Source: Gordonia hydrophobica NBRC 16057
GTDB lineage: Bacteria; Actinomycetota; Actinomycetes; Mycobacteriales; Mycobacteriaceae
Length of the DNA: 64,000 nucleotides
NCBI RefSeq assembly: GCF_001592365.1
Contig: NZ_BCWU01000002.1
Location: forward strand, 62,001-126,000
Reading direction: 5' to 3'
The notes below the pieces were generated by a model. That model was not told where the DNA came from and did no database searches. It worked only from the letters and a program-made list of their open reading frames with translations. A program made the translations under genes and the position numbers. Of this stretch, positions 8,590 through 16,986 are shown one piece after another; position 1 is the stretch's first letter, and every line of letters starts with the position of its first letter.

Positions 8590-9732
8590 TCAGGCTGATA
8601 GCGCGCGGCCGATCACCAATCGCTGAATCTGGTTGGTGCCTTCGAAGATCTGCATGACCTTGGCCTCGCGCATGTACCGCTCGACGGGCCAGTCCTTCGT
8701 ATAGCCGGCGCCGCCGAAGACTTGCACGGCATCGGTGGTCACCTTCATCGCGTTGTCGGTACAGACCAACTTGGCGATCGAGGCTTCCCGGGAGTACGGG
8801 CGGCCCGCGTCGGCAAGACGAGCAGCGTGGAGGTAGGTGGCCCGCGCGGATTCGACTGCGGCGGCCATGTCTGCCAACAGGAAGGTCAGGCCCTGATGGT
8901 CGATAATCCTGCGGCCGAATGCCTCCCGTTCTTTTGCGTAGGACACCGCTTCGTCGAGCGCTGATTGGGCGAGCCCTACGGCGACCGCGGAGACACCGAG
9001 TCGCCCGTTGTCGAGCGCGGAGAACGCGACGCGCAGTCCGGCGCCTTCCATGCCGATGCGTCGCGCCGCCGGGACGCGGGCCCCGTCGAAAAGCATGGTC
9101 GCCGTCGTCGAGCTCATCAGACCCATCTTGTCCTCGGACGTGTCAGCGTTCAGTCCGGGAGTGTCGGCGTCGACGTGAAAAGCCGAGATGCCCCCGCTCC
9201 CTTCTCCGGTGCGGGCCAGAACAAGGTAGAAGTCGGCTTCGCCACCGTGGGTCGTCCAGGCTTTAGCACCAGTGATCACGTAGTCGTCGCCGTCTCGAAC
9301 GGCGCGTGTCTTCATTGCGCCGGCATCGGAACCCGAGGGGGGTTCGGACAGGCAGTAGGCACCGAGGAGGTCACCGCCGAGCATGGCCGGCAGCCACCGA
9401 TCCTGCTGCTCCTTGGTACCGCCATTGACGAGGCCGAGACAGCTGAGGGTGTGGAGGCTGACCCCGAGGCCGACAGCCGACCACGCCGAGGCCAACTCTT
9501 CGACGACCTGGAGATAGACCTCGTTGGACTGCCCGCCGCCGCCGTAGTGCTCGTCGAACGGCAGGGTCAGAAGCCCGGTTTCACCCAGGAGCCGAAAGAC
9601 GTCTCGGGGAAAGCGGTGTTCGCGCTCGTATTGGTCAACGAGTGGACGCATCTCCTTATCTGCGAGGTCGCGGGTCAGTTCGATGAGGTCGGCCGACTCC
9701 TGCGTCGGCATCATGCGCGTTGCGGGCAAGGT
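8590..9732 (-). CDS. Acyl-CoA dehydrogenase
   Basis: 380 residues, the normal family length. FAD enzyme that removes two hydrogens from acyl-CoA in beta-oxidation. Visible: [17 protein letters not shown] (FAD-binding region), a [14 protein letters not shown] block and the C-terminal [20 protein letters not shown]-like segment with the IFEGTNQIQ tail. I chose TTG at 9732 because AGGAGG lies seven bases before it and the N-terminus then aligns with relatives; no ATG is better placed upstream. The broken acyl-CoA ligase follows 84 bases downstream. Confidence 0.9.
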   Translation of the reverse strand, partial: [380 protein letters not shown]

Positions 9733-9863
9733 GACTCCTCCTGGGGTGGTCGGGAATTCGATGAAGTCAGGAAGCGGCGACACCGATCTCGATGCAGCCG
9801 ATGAGCAGTTTCTGACGTGGAGAGGCGCCCACGATCGGAACGATAGCACGACACCCAACCCAT

Positions 9864-9885
9864 TAGATGGTTGTTCAACTGTCTA
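9864..9885. promoter_or_regulatory. Imperfect inverted repeat upstream of acyl-CoA dehydrogenase
   Basis: TAGATGGTTG-TT-CAACTGTCTA, arms matching at 8 of 10 positions, lies about 130 bases before the acyl-CoA dehydrogenase start. The form suits a TetR-type operator. A shorter repeat (CGACC-TATT-GGTCG) follows at about 9897-9910. Confidence 0.35.
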
Positions 9886-10028
9886 GATTGGTTTTCGACC
9901 TATTGGTCGACTTTCGATACGAGCCGTACTACAGTCCGGATTCGTGATAGCCGAGTCCCGCACCCCCAGATCCGTTAGCCTTGAGACCAGGCCGGGGTTC
10001 GCTGACCACCTCGATCACGGGGGTACCC

Positions 10029-10544
10029 ATGACGACAGCAGCACGACGCGCCATCGCGTGCTTGACCACGATCGCCGCCGTCGCGGCACTGATGTTCGGC
10101 ACCAGTCCGCATGCCGCGGCCCAGCCCGGCGACCTCCTTCCCAAACCGCAGCGCGTCGACCAGCTCGGCGACTTCGTCTACGCCCAGTTGTTCACTGTCG
10201 GTGTGCAGGTCTATGAGCGCGTCGCCGTCAAGGAGAGCATCGTGTACGCGCCGAAGCCGACGAAGCTGTACACGCCGGTCCTTGAACGACTTCACTCGCC
10301 GACGGACGGGCATCGGGGCACGCTCCGGTACGGGTTCATCGGATCCCGCCTGCCGGAGGCGTTCTCGACCCAGGGCACGCTGTACAAGCCGTCGACGCTG
10401 TTGGGTTCCGGCCACATCTCAGCGCTCGACCCGAAAACCCATGAACCACGCGGCTTCTCGGAATTGTGCGTGAACGACCCCACCAACGGTCGGCCGATCG
10501 GACCGCTCGCCGGCGGCAGCCTGGCCCTCTGGTGCCCGTCATAA
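10029..10544 (+). CDS. Secreted protein of unknown function
   Basis: 171 residues. The N-terminus (MTTAARRAIACLTTIAAVAALMFG, then a Pro/Ala stretch ending AAAQ) is a clear Sec signal peptide with predicted cleavage near residue 32. The mature part has no recognised domain; it contains two Cys late in the chain (ELCVND, LWCPS), possibly a disulfide. The ATG at 10029 follows a GGGGG site. Its stop overlaps the next ATG (TAATG), so the two exported proteins are translationally coupled and probably work together. Confidence 0.65.
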   Translation: MTTAARRAIACLTTIAAVAALMFGTSPHAAAQPGDLLPKPQRVDQLGDFVYAQLFTVGVQVYERVAVKESIVYAPKPTKLYTPVLERLHSPTDGHRGTLRYGFIGSRLPEAFSTQGTLYKPSTLLGSGHISALDPKTHEPRGFSELCVNDPTNGRPIGPLAGGSLALWCPS

Positions 10545-11083
10545 TGAGATCAGACGAGACCGCCCGATCACGGAACGCCGTCTCGAGCTCCTTCTCCCGC
10601 CTGCGCACCGTCGCCGCACGCGGCGGCCTGATCGCAGTGGTCGGATCAGCCGGACTTTGCGGCGTCGGACTGGGTGTGGGCGACGCCGGTGCGAGCCCCT
10701 TCGTTCCCGGCGGTCGGGATGCCCGGTCCGCGCCGGTGCCGTCGATCGCCTACGGACCCGCCTGCGCGGGCCAGGTGGTGGCGTTCGCCCACGCGCCGGC
10801 CGAACGCCCCGGAGTCGTCCGGTTCGGTCCCACCGGGCAGTTCTTCGGAATCAGCGGAACCGGCCGGCCGTGCGCGGTCACCGTGACGATCCACTGGCGC
10901 AACCTCGCCACCGGGCGGCACGGCGCGGTCAGCGGCCCGGCCAGTGGCAACCTCCCCGGGCTGGGCGAGAATCAGAGCGGGTTCTCCCGGGAGGTGCGCA
11001 CCGGCAGCGGCGTCGTCCGGTTCACCGTCACCACCGATCGTCCGCACCTTCGTCAGCCGGCGACCACCATCCGCGCGTACTGA
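10544..11083 (+). CDS. Secreted protein of unknown function, coupled to upstream gene
   Basis: 179 residues. A basic N-terminus, then a hydrophobic stretch (GGLIAVVGSAGLCGVGLGVG) and an AGAS cleavage-type site indicate export. The mature domain contains two cysteines (YGPACAGQ, GRPCAVTV) about 45 residues apart and strand-rich sequence, like small immunoglobulin-like or adhesin-type actinobacterial surface proteins, but I cannot name a family. It begins inside the stop codon of the preceding gene. Similar two-gene exported units are common in mycolic-acid bacteria. Confidence 0.6.
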   Translation: MRSDETARSRNAVSSSFSRLRTVAARGGLIAVVGSAGLCGVGLGVGDAGASPFVPGGRDARSAPVPSIAYGPACAGQVVAFAHAPAERPGVVRFGPTGQFFGISGTGRPCAVTVTIHWRNLATGRHGAVSGPASGNLPGLGENQSGFSREVRTGSGVVRFTVTTDRPHLRQPATTIRAY

Positions 11084-11176
11084 AGGAGCGCGACAGTCCC
11101 GAGGCGACGGGATTCCCCCTCTTCCTGCCCTTCGCGCCGAGCACCTCGACGACCACCCGCGAACAAAGGAGACCCG

Positions 11177-12238
11177 ATGATCGACAACCCGTTCTACAGC
11201 CACGAGTTCCACGGCGACTACGACCTCATCAGCATCGGCGAACTCACCCTCGAAGAAGGCGGCGTCATCCCCGACTGCACGCTGGCCGTGGCGACGTTCG
11301 GCACCCTCAACGACGCCGGGGACAACGCGATCCTCATCCCCACCTGGTACTCGGGCACCCACCAGATCTGGCGCGATGTCTACATCGGCCCCGATCACGC
11401 CCTGAATCCGGAGAAGTACTTCATCGTCTGCGTCGACCAGATCGGCAGTGGACTGTCGACGTCGCCGCACAACGCGGACGGGCCGAACGCCGCGCTCTCG
11501 ATGTCGACGTTTCCGCGCGTACGGATCGGCGACAACGTCGTCGCGCAGGAACGCCTGCTGCGCGAGCACTTCGGGATCGACCGTCTCGCGCTCGTCGTCG
11601 GCGGGTCGATGGGCGCGCAGCAGACCTACGAGTGGGCGGTGCGTTTCCCGGACAAGGTGCTGCGTGCCGCGCCCATCGCAGGCACCGCGCAGAACACGCC
11701 GGGCGACTACCTGATCGCGGAGGCCATGCGGGAGGCGATCATGTCCGACCCGGGATGGAACGGCGGCGAGTACACGTCGAACGCCGACGTCGTCGACGGC
11801 CTCACCCGCCAGGCCCACATCTGGGCGATCTCCGGATTCTCCACCGAGTTCTGGAAGCAGGAGGTCTGGCGTGCACTCGACTTCGGCTCCCGGGAGGAGT
11901 TCCTCGCCGGCTTCCTGGATCCGTACTTCACCGTGATGGATCCGAACGCGCTCCTGACCCAGTCGTGGGCGTGGCAGCGCGGCGACGTCGCCCGGCACAC
12001 CGGCGGCGACCTCGCTGCGGCGCTCGGTCGGATCACCGCGAAGGTGTTCGTGATGCCGATCGACGAGGATCAACTGTTTCCGCCGCGCGACTGCGAACCC
12101 GAACAGCAGCTCGTCGCAGGCAGCGAACTGCGGCTGATCGAGGACGTCCTGGGCCATCTCGGGTTGTTCGGGGTGTCGCCGACCTACATGCCGCAGATCG
12201 ACAAGCATCTGGGAGAGCTACTCGCCATCCCGGTGTGA
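11177..12238 (+). CDS. MetX-like alpha/beta hydrolase (homoserine acetyltransferase family)
   Basis: 353 residues of the alpha/beta hydrolase fold. The nucleophile elbow is VVGGSMGAQQ with Ser in GGSMG, the arrangement of homoserine O-acetyltransferases; a late Asp (PIDEDQLFPP) and His (VLGHLG) complete the likely triad. Many relatives are not methionine enzymes, and there is no metY beside it, so a hydrolase or acyltransferase in secondary catabolism is equally likely. AAAGGAG lies before the ATG. Confidence 0.75.
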   Translation: MIDNPFYSHEFHGDYDLISIGELTLEEGGVIPDCTLAVATFGTLNDAGDNAILIPTWYSGTHQIWRDVYIGPDHALNPEKYFIVCVDQIGSGLSTSPHNADGPNAALSMSTFPRVRIGDNVVAQERLLREHFGIDRLALVVGGSMGAQQTYEWAVRFPDKVLRAAPIAGTAQNTPGDYLIAEAMREAIMSDPGWNGGEYTSNADVVDGLTRQAHIWAISGFSTEFWKQEVWRALDFGSREEFLAGFLDPYFTVMDPNALLTQSWAWQRGDVARHTGGDLAAALGRITAKVFVMPIDEDQLFPPRDCEPEQQLVAGSELRLIEDVLGHLGLFGVSPTYMPQIDKHLGELLAIPV

Positions 12239-12280
12239 GCCCGCCGCCTGGGAAAGCAACGCCTGTCACAGCAACGACGG

Positions 12281-12952
12281 CTACAGCAACGCCAGCCCGT
12301 CACCGAAGTTCTGCGTCGCGAGCAGCGCGAACACCACGGTCATGATGGTGGCGTTGTTCGCCACCAGCCACGTCCGGGTGGTGGCGAGAGCGCTGGCCGA
12401 CGCCGCCGGGGCGATCACGGATGCGAGGACGGGCAACGCGACCGACGCGCCGGCGACCAGCGTGAACACCAGAATCACCCAGGCCGAATCGCCGACCACG
12501 GTGCGGGACGCCCCGATGACGGTGCCCGCGGTCGCCGCCATCACGAGATTCTTCGGATTGGCGGCGAGGCCGAACGACAGCGCGACCGTCGTCGCAGGCC
12601 GGAGCCCGTCGAGCCGCGACATCCACGACGGCATCTCCGGCTCCGCGCCGGGCGTCGGACGCTTGCGCCACTGACGCACGGCGAGCCACACCAGGAGCAG
12701 GCCGAGCGCGATCTTGATGCAGGCGAGGATCGGCTGCGCCTCGTCCTCCGACGTCGCGTCCACCCCGACCCGGGTGAGGAACGAGAACACGGTCGTCGCG
12801 ACGGCGATCCCGACCAGCCAGCCGAGCAGATACAGGATGCCGAGCCGTCGCGAGTTCGGCGCCATGAGGATGATGATCACCGCGATCACCGGAAGCGGAC
12901 TCGCCGCGATCCCCACGGCTTGGGGCAGCGTCGAACCGATGGATTCGAGCAC
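12281..12952 (-). CDS. GAP family integral membrane protein
   Basis: 223 residues with about six hydrophobic helices: an opening IAASPLPVIAVIIILMAPN segment with the Pro-rich signature of the GAP/LysE-related family, a charged middle loop (RKRPTPGAEPEM) and a second half repeating the pattern (GLAANPKNLVMA). These proteins resemble small exporters; in mycobacteria relatives are linked to glycopeptidolipid transport. The GTG start lies 2 bases after the stop of the DUF1254 gene, so the two form an operon. Confidence 0.7.
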   Translation of the reverse strand: MLESIGSTLPQAVGIAASPLPVIAVIIILMAPNSRRLGILYLLGWLVGIAVATTVFSFLTRVGVDATSEDEAQPILACIKIALGLLLVWLAVRQWRKRPTPGAEPEMPSWMSRLDGLRPATTVALSFGLAANPKNLVMAATAGTVIGASRTVVGDSAWVILVFTLVAGASVALPVLASVIAPAASASALATTRTWLVANNATIMTVVFALLATQNFGDGLALL

Positions 12953-12954
12953 GG

Positions 12955-13905
12955 TCAGTTCCCCGAGTCAGTGACCAGCGGCGGCGGGGTCCACGACGCC
13001 GCCTCGGGGCGGGGCCGGTACAGCCGGAACAGGTAGTTCCAGCCGTCGACGATCGGCAGGGTGTTCGGCGCCGTCGGGTCGCCGCCGAACCGGACCGTCA
13101 CCGCGCCGTCGGCGTCGGGCACGGCGGTGATGCTGTTCAGGTTGTAGCTGTCAGTGTCGTTCGGTTCGAAGAAGCCGTCGGCGTTGTACACCGAGACCGA
13201 CCAGAAGGCGTCGACCGGCACGTCCGCCACCCGCAGGTGGTAGTCGCCGACCGGGAGTTGCGGCGACACGGTGAGATACAGCGCCTCGCTCTTCGGCAGG
13301 CCGCCCCACCCGAACGCGGCACCGATGAGGTGACTCAACCGCTCCACTTCGCCCTTGCGGCCGAACGCCTCGCCGATGTCGTTGACACCGCGCGCGAGGA
13401 TCTTCAGCGCGCCGCGCACCTCGTCCAGCGTGACCGGGTCGTATTCCGGCGAGACGAACTCCGCTCCCCTGGTCGACGTCGCACTCAGTCCGTCCTGGAT
13501 GCCCGCGACCACGGCGACGTCGTCCGCCGACTGCGGATCCACGAGAATACGTGCCGCCACCAGGACGAAGTCGCTGCCCACCTCATCGGCGGTCAGTTGG
13601 TAGGTCCCCGCGTCGTGCAGGATGCGCGGGATGTGATGCTCCTCGGTGACGATCATGACGGAGATGTAGCGTCCGTCGGCGTCCGGGACGGTCACCGTTC
13701 CGCCGTGCGCAACGTCGAGGACGGCGAAGCTGTACAGCGTGTCCCGGTTCATCCGGATGACGGTCTGTTCCTCCACACGCGTCGGTGTGCGCGCGTGCTT
13801 CCACCGATTGGACCCGCCCGCACTCTGCGCCAGCGCTGCGAACATTCGTGCGGTTTCCGCACGGGCGAAGTTGTCGACGGTCACGGGGATCGGATTCTGC
13901 GACAC
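12955..13905 (-). CDS. DUF1254/DUF1214 domain protein
   Basis: 316 residues. The N-terminal half (VIRMNRDTLYSFAVLDV, typical DUF1254) and C-terminal half (LPVGDYHLRVADVPVDAFWSVSVYNADGFF, typical DUF1214) match the two-domain, beta-rich family whose function is unknown. I picked the GTG at 13905, giving an N-terminus SQNPIPVTVDNFARAET as in relatives; longer in-frame extensions are arginine-rich and unlikely. No signal peptide is seen. Operon with the GAP membrane protein. Confidence 0.7.
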   Translation of the reverse strand: MSQNPIPVTVDNFARAETARMFAALAQSAGGSNRWKHARTPTRVEEQTVIRMNRDTLYSFAVLDVAHGGTVTVPDADGRYISVMIVTEEHHIPRILHDAGTYQLTADEVGSDFVLVAARILVDPQSADDVAVVAGIQDGLSATSTRGAEFVSPEYDPVTLDEVRGALKILARGVNDIGEAFGRKGEVERLSHLIGAAFGWGGLPKSEALYLTVSPQLPVGDYHLRVADVPVDAFWSVSVYNADGFFEPNDTDSYNLNSITAVPDADGAVTVRFGGDPTAPNTLPIVDGWNYLFRLYRPRPEAASWTPPPLVTDSGN

Positions 13906-14125
13906 AGTCCTACTCTCTGCGCTCGCACGCCGAGCACACCGGGGATGGCGAAACCTGGATGGGAGACACCGGTCAAGCGCTGGCGAACCAGTGCCCGAGT
14001 GTATCGCGGGAGCGGGTCGTCGTCTCGGAGCGGCGTGCGCTTCCCCAGCGCGGAGTCCACTGAGCCGCACCACAACCGGGTGTCGGCGACATAGAGTGGA
14101 GGTAGAGCGAGCCGGAGGCCACGAG

Positions 14126-14902
14126 ATGATCCAGTACACCCAGACCACCGTCGCCGCCGATCACGTCCGGCTCGCAGTCCAACTGCGCGGCCACGGACCG
14201 ACTCTTCTCCTGCTCCCCGGGCAGGCCAACGATCACCATTGGTGGGACCGCACCCGCAACGACTTCGCCGCCTCCTTCACGACCGTCACCTTCGACTATC
14301 GCGGCGCGGGCAAGAGCGAGGAGTCCGACCGCTACAGCACTCGACTGTTCGCCGAAGACGCCCTCACCGTGATGGATTCACTCGCGATCGAGCACTTTCA
14401 CGTCTACGGGGCGTCGATGGGCGGCCGCACCGCCCAGTGGCTGGCGATCATCGCGCCCGACCGGGTCAGGCGACTCGTTCTCGGGTGCACCACACCGGGC
14501 GGCGAGCACGCAGTGGAACGCGGCGACGACGTCCGCCTCCTGCTCGCCAGCCACGAACGCGACGCCGCGCTCGAAGACATGATGTACACGCCGGAGTGGC
14601 GCGCCGCCCATCCCGGCCCCTACCAGACCCTCGGCGATCCGACGATGTCCGCCAAGGCCCGGCACGGGCACCTCGCCGCGAGCAATCAGCACGACGCCTG
14701 GGATCGCCTCCCTGAGATCGTTGCGCCGACTCTCATCCTGCACGGCACCGACGACCGGTTCGCCCCCGTGGTGAACGCGCAGCTCCTCGCCGACCGCATC
14801 CCCGGTGCCCGCGTGCACACCTTCGACGGCGCCCGCCACGGCTACTTCGACGAGTGCCGCGACGAAGCGAGCCCGATGGTGGTCGACTTCTTGTCGGAGT
14901 GA
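14126..14902 (+). CDS. Alpha/beta hydrolase
   Basis: 258 residues. Nucleophile elbow YGASMGGRT (Ser), an oxyanion-type LLLPGQAND loop, an Asp in HGTDDRFAP and a His in GARHGYF form a complete catalytic triad. The sequence is close in style to 3-oxoadipate enol-lactonase-like hydrolases, but it has no aromatic-pathway neighbours, so the substrate cannot be assigned. The ATG follows GCCGGAGG. Downstream lies the convergent GAF/PucR regulator. Confidence 0.8.
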   Translation: MIQYTQTTVAADHVRLAVQLRGHGPTLLLLPGQANDHHWWDRTRNDFAASFTTVTFDYRGAGKSEESDRYSTRLFAEDALTVMDSLAIEHFHVYGASMGGRTAQWLAIIAPDRVRRLVLGCTTPGGEHAVERGDDVRLLLASHERDAALEDMMYTPEWRAAHPGPYQTLGDPTMSAKARHGHLAASNQHDAWDRLPEIVAPTLILHGTDDRFAPVVNAQLLADRIPGARVHTFDGARHGYFDECRDEASPMVVDFLSE

Positions 14903-14991
14903 TCGGGAGGGTTCGGTGGCGGTGGAGCGCTGGGGCAAGAGTCGCGCTTTCCCGTCGACGGCTGTCACCGGGTGGAGGTACCGAGTAGCCG

Positions 14992-16800
14992 TCAATTCTC
15001 CGCCGACGTCGACAACGCCTTCAACCGCAACGCGAGCTGGATCTCCAGCGAGCGGTCACCAGTGCGCCAGTCGGGACCGAGGATGCGATCGACACGGTCC
15101 AGCCGCTGGTAGACCGTGTTGACGTGGACGAACAACTCCTCCGCCGTCGCCGAAGCACTCTGCTCGCACTCGAAGTAGACGCGCAGCATGTGCACGATCT
15201 CGGTTCCGTGGTCGCGGTCGTAGGTGCGGACGGGGTCGAGGCACTGATCGACGAAGGCCATCAGCGTCGTGGGCCTCACGTCGCTGAACAACGCACCGTA
15301 CATGCCCAGTTCGCTGGTGGCCGCTCCGTCGCCGGCTCGGCCGAGCGCGACGAGCAGGCGGGCAGCGCTGCGCGCCGCATCGACGTTGCCGGCGACCTCG
15401 TCGATCCGATCCGTCGGCCCCGAGGTACCGACGGTCGCGCCGTGCTGGCCCAATCGCACAGCAGCCGCGCGGGCAATCACGCGTGGATCTGCCCCTGGGA
15501 TCAACAACGCCATCCCGTCGCTGTACGAGGTGACCAACCCTGACAGCTCGCGGGCCACCGCGGTGGTCTCGGCGCGGAGTGCTTGGCTCACCGACTGCTC
15601 TGCGGCGATGACCGCTACCGCAATCAGGTCACCGCTGAGGTCGACGTCCACGAGGCCGGCCCGCCGCTCGATGGTGTCCAGATCGTTGGGAGTCGGAGCC
15701 AGGATCTCCGCCAGGAGCTCCCCGCGCAGCCGGTTGTCGGCCTCGTCCCGAGCCCGCTGTCCCAGGAGGATCAGCGCGATCAACGCCGACGCGTGGTCGA
15801 GGACTTCCTCGATGTCCTCTGTCTCGGCTCGGCTGGCGTATCCGAGTACCCCCAGGGTCTCGGACCCCACCGACACGGGTGTGCAGAAGACAGTCGCCAC
15901 CGCGTCCTCGCGGCCGTCGGCCGTCGTACTCGCCAGTGACACGGCAACGCGGGTGTGTCCGACCGGGCTCGACGCCGTCCCTTCGTCGACGACGCGCCGT
16001 ACGACGTCGACCAGCGAGTCTCCGGGCTCACCTGCGGCGTCGATCAGACGACGCCGGTCGTCGTACAGGGCCGCCGCACCGCCGATCAGGGAGACCAGAT
16101 GGTGGACCAACGCCGGCGCATCCGTGTCCTCACGGACCAGCGTGGTGAGCTCTTTGAGTAGTTCGACCGTGGTGCGCCAACGACGATTCGAGCGCGTCGC
16201 CTCACCCAACTGAGCCCGGCTGGCAGCGAGGTCGGCCACCAATGCCGTGTGCCTGGCCGCTGCGGTGATCGTGACCGAGGCGTGTTCGGCGAGCAGGGTC
16301 AACAACATGACCTCGTCGTCGGTGAAGTCGCGCTCGGATCGGTCGGACACGAACAGCACCCCGGTGAGTTGACCGTGCTTCTCGACCGGTGCGCCGAGGA
16401 TCGCCATGACCCCCTCTTCCACGACGATCGGGTCGATGACGTGGGTGTACTGCTGGTCCCGCAGGTAGTTGCGCGTCCACCGCGGCGCCATGGATTGCGC
16501 GACCTGCCCGCCGAGGCCGAATCCTCGCCCGAGCCGGATCGTGTCGAAAGCGGGGCCGATCGCACCGTCTGACGCACGCATGTACGTGTCACCGCGATCG
16601 GGGTCCACCAGCATCAGGTAGGCGAGGTCGGTACCGATCAACTGTCTCGCCCGCCTGATGAGGGTGTGGATCACGGTGTCCTCGTCCGTGGTCGACGACA
16701 GTTCACCGGCGGTCTCGATGAGTTCCCGCTGCAGCAGCGTGTGACGGCGCAGGCGAGCGATCTCGCCGGACACCTCGTTCCTGGAATCCACCACTTGCAC
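14992..16800 (-). CDS. GAF-domain PucR/CdaR-type transcriptional activator (nitrile block)
   Basis: 602 residues. A GAF domain spans roughly residues 30-190 (EDTVIHTLIRRARQLIGTD, then LGAPVEKHGQLTGVLFV), a middle segment links to a GGDEF-like CdaR region, and the C-terminus has a helix-turn-helix of the PucR type (ATAEELFVHVNTVYQRLDRVDRILG). Such proteins sense a small effector and activate alcohol, amide or nitrile genes. The GTG start at 16800 diverges from the ligase-amidase-nitrile hydratase operon, so it is the probable regulator. It is similar in layout to the regulator at 33094. Confidence 0.8.
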   Translation of the reverse strand: MQVVDSRNEVSGEIARLRRHTLLQRELIETAGELSSTTDEDTVIHTLIRRARQLIGTDLAYLMLVDPDRGDTYMRASDGAIGPAFDTIRLGRGFGLGGQVAQSMAPRWTRNYLRDQQYTHVIDPIVVEEGVMAILGAPVEKHGQLTGVLFVSDRSERDFTDDEVMLLTLLAEHASVTITAAARHTALVADLAASRAQLGEATRSNRRWRTTVELLKELTTLVREDTDAPALVHHLVSLIGGAAALYDDRRRLIDAAGEPGDSLVDVVRRVVDEGTASSPVGHTRVAVSLASTTADGREDAVATVFCTPVSVGSETLGVLGYASRAETEDIEEVLDHASALIALILLGQRARDEADNRLRGELLAEILAPTPNDLDTIERRAGLVDVDLSGDLIAVAVIAAEQSVSQALRAETTAVARELSGLVTSYSDGMALLIPGADPRVIARAAAVRLGQHGATVGTSGPTDRIDEVAGNVDAARSAARLLVALGRAGDGAATSELGMYGALFSDVRPTTLMAFVDQCLDPVRTYDRDHGTEIVHMLRVYFECEQSASATAEELFVHVNTVYQRLDRVDRILGPDWRTGDRSLEIQLALRLKALSTSAEN

Positions 16801-16868
16801 ACCTCGTTCAGTTGTGGTTTCGGGACGTTCGTCCGCTATCGATCACGTCCGCGACCACCGTAGACGCA

Positions 16869-16884
16869 TGTAGAGGCATCTACA
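16869..16884. promoter_or_regulatory. Inverted repeat in regulator/nitrile operon divergent promoter
   Basis: TGTAGA-GGCA-TCTACA, perfect 6-bp arms, in the 186-bp gap between the regulator (16800) and the acyl-CoA ligase start (16987). It is a likely binding site for the divergent GAF/PucR regulator. Confidence 0.45.
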
Positions 16885-16986
16885 GATACATGGATATTTA
16901 TAGACGTTCCGATATTGAATGTGAAGGATCTCACTCTTACGGTCGAAGGCAAGCCAATGACATGGAACACACTTGAAAGGACGGCA

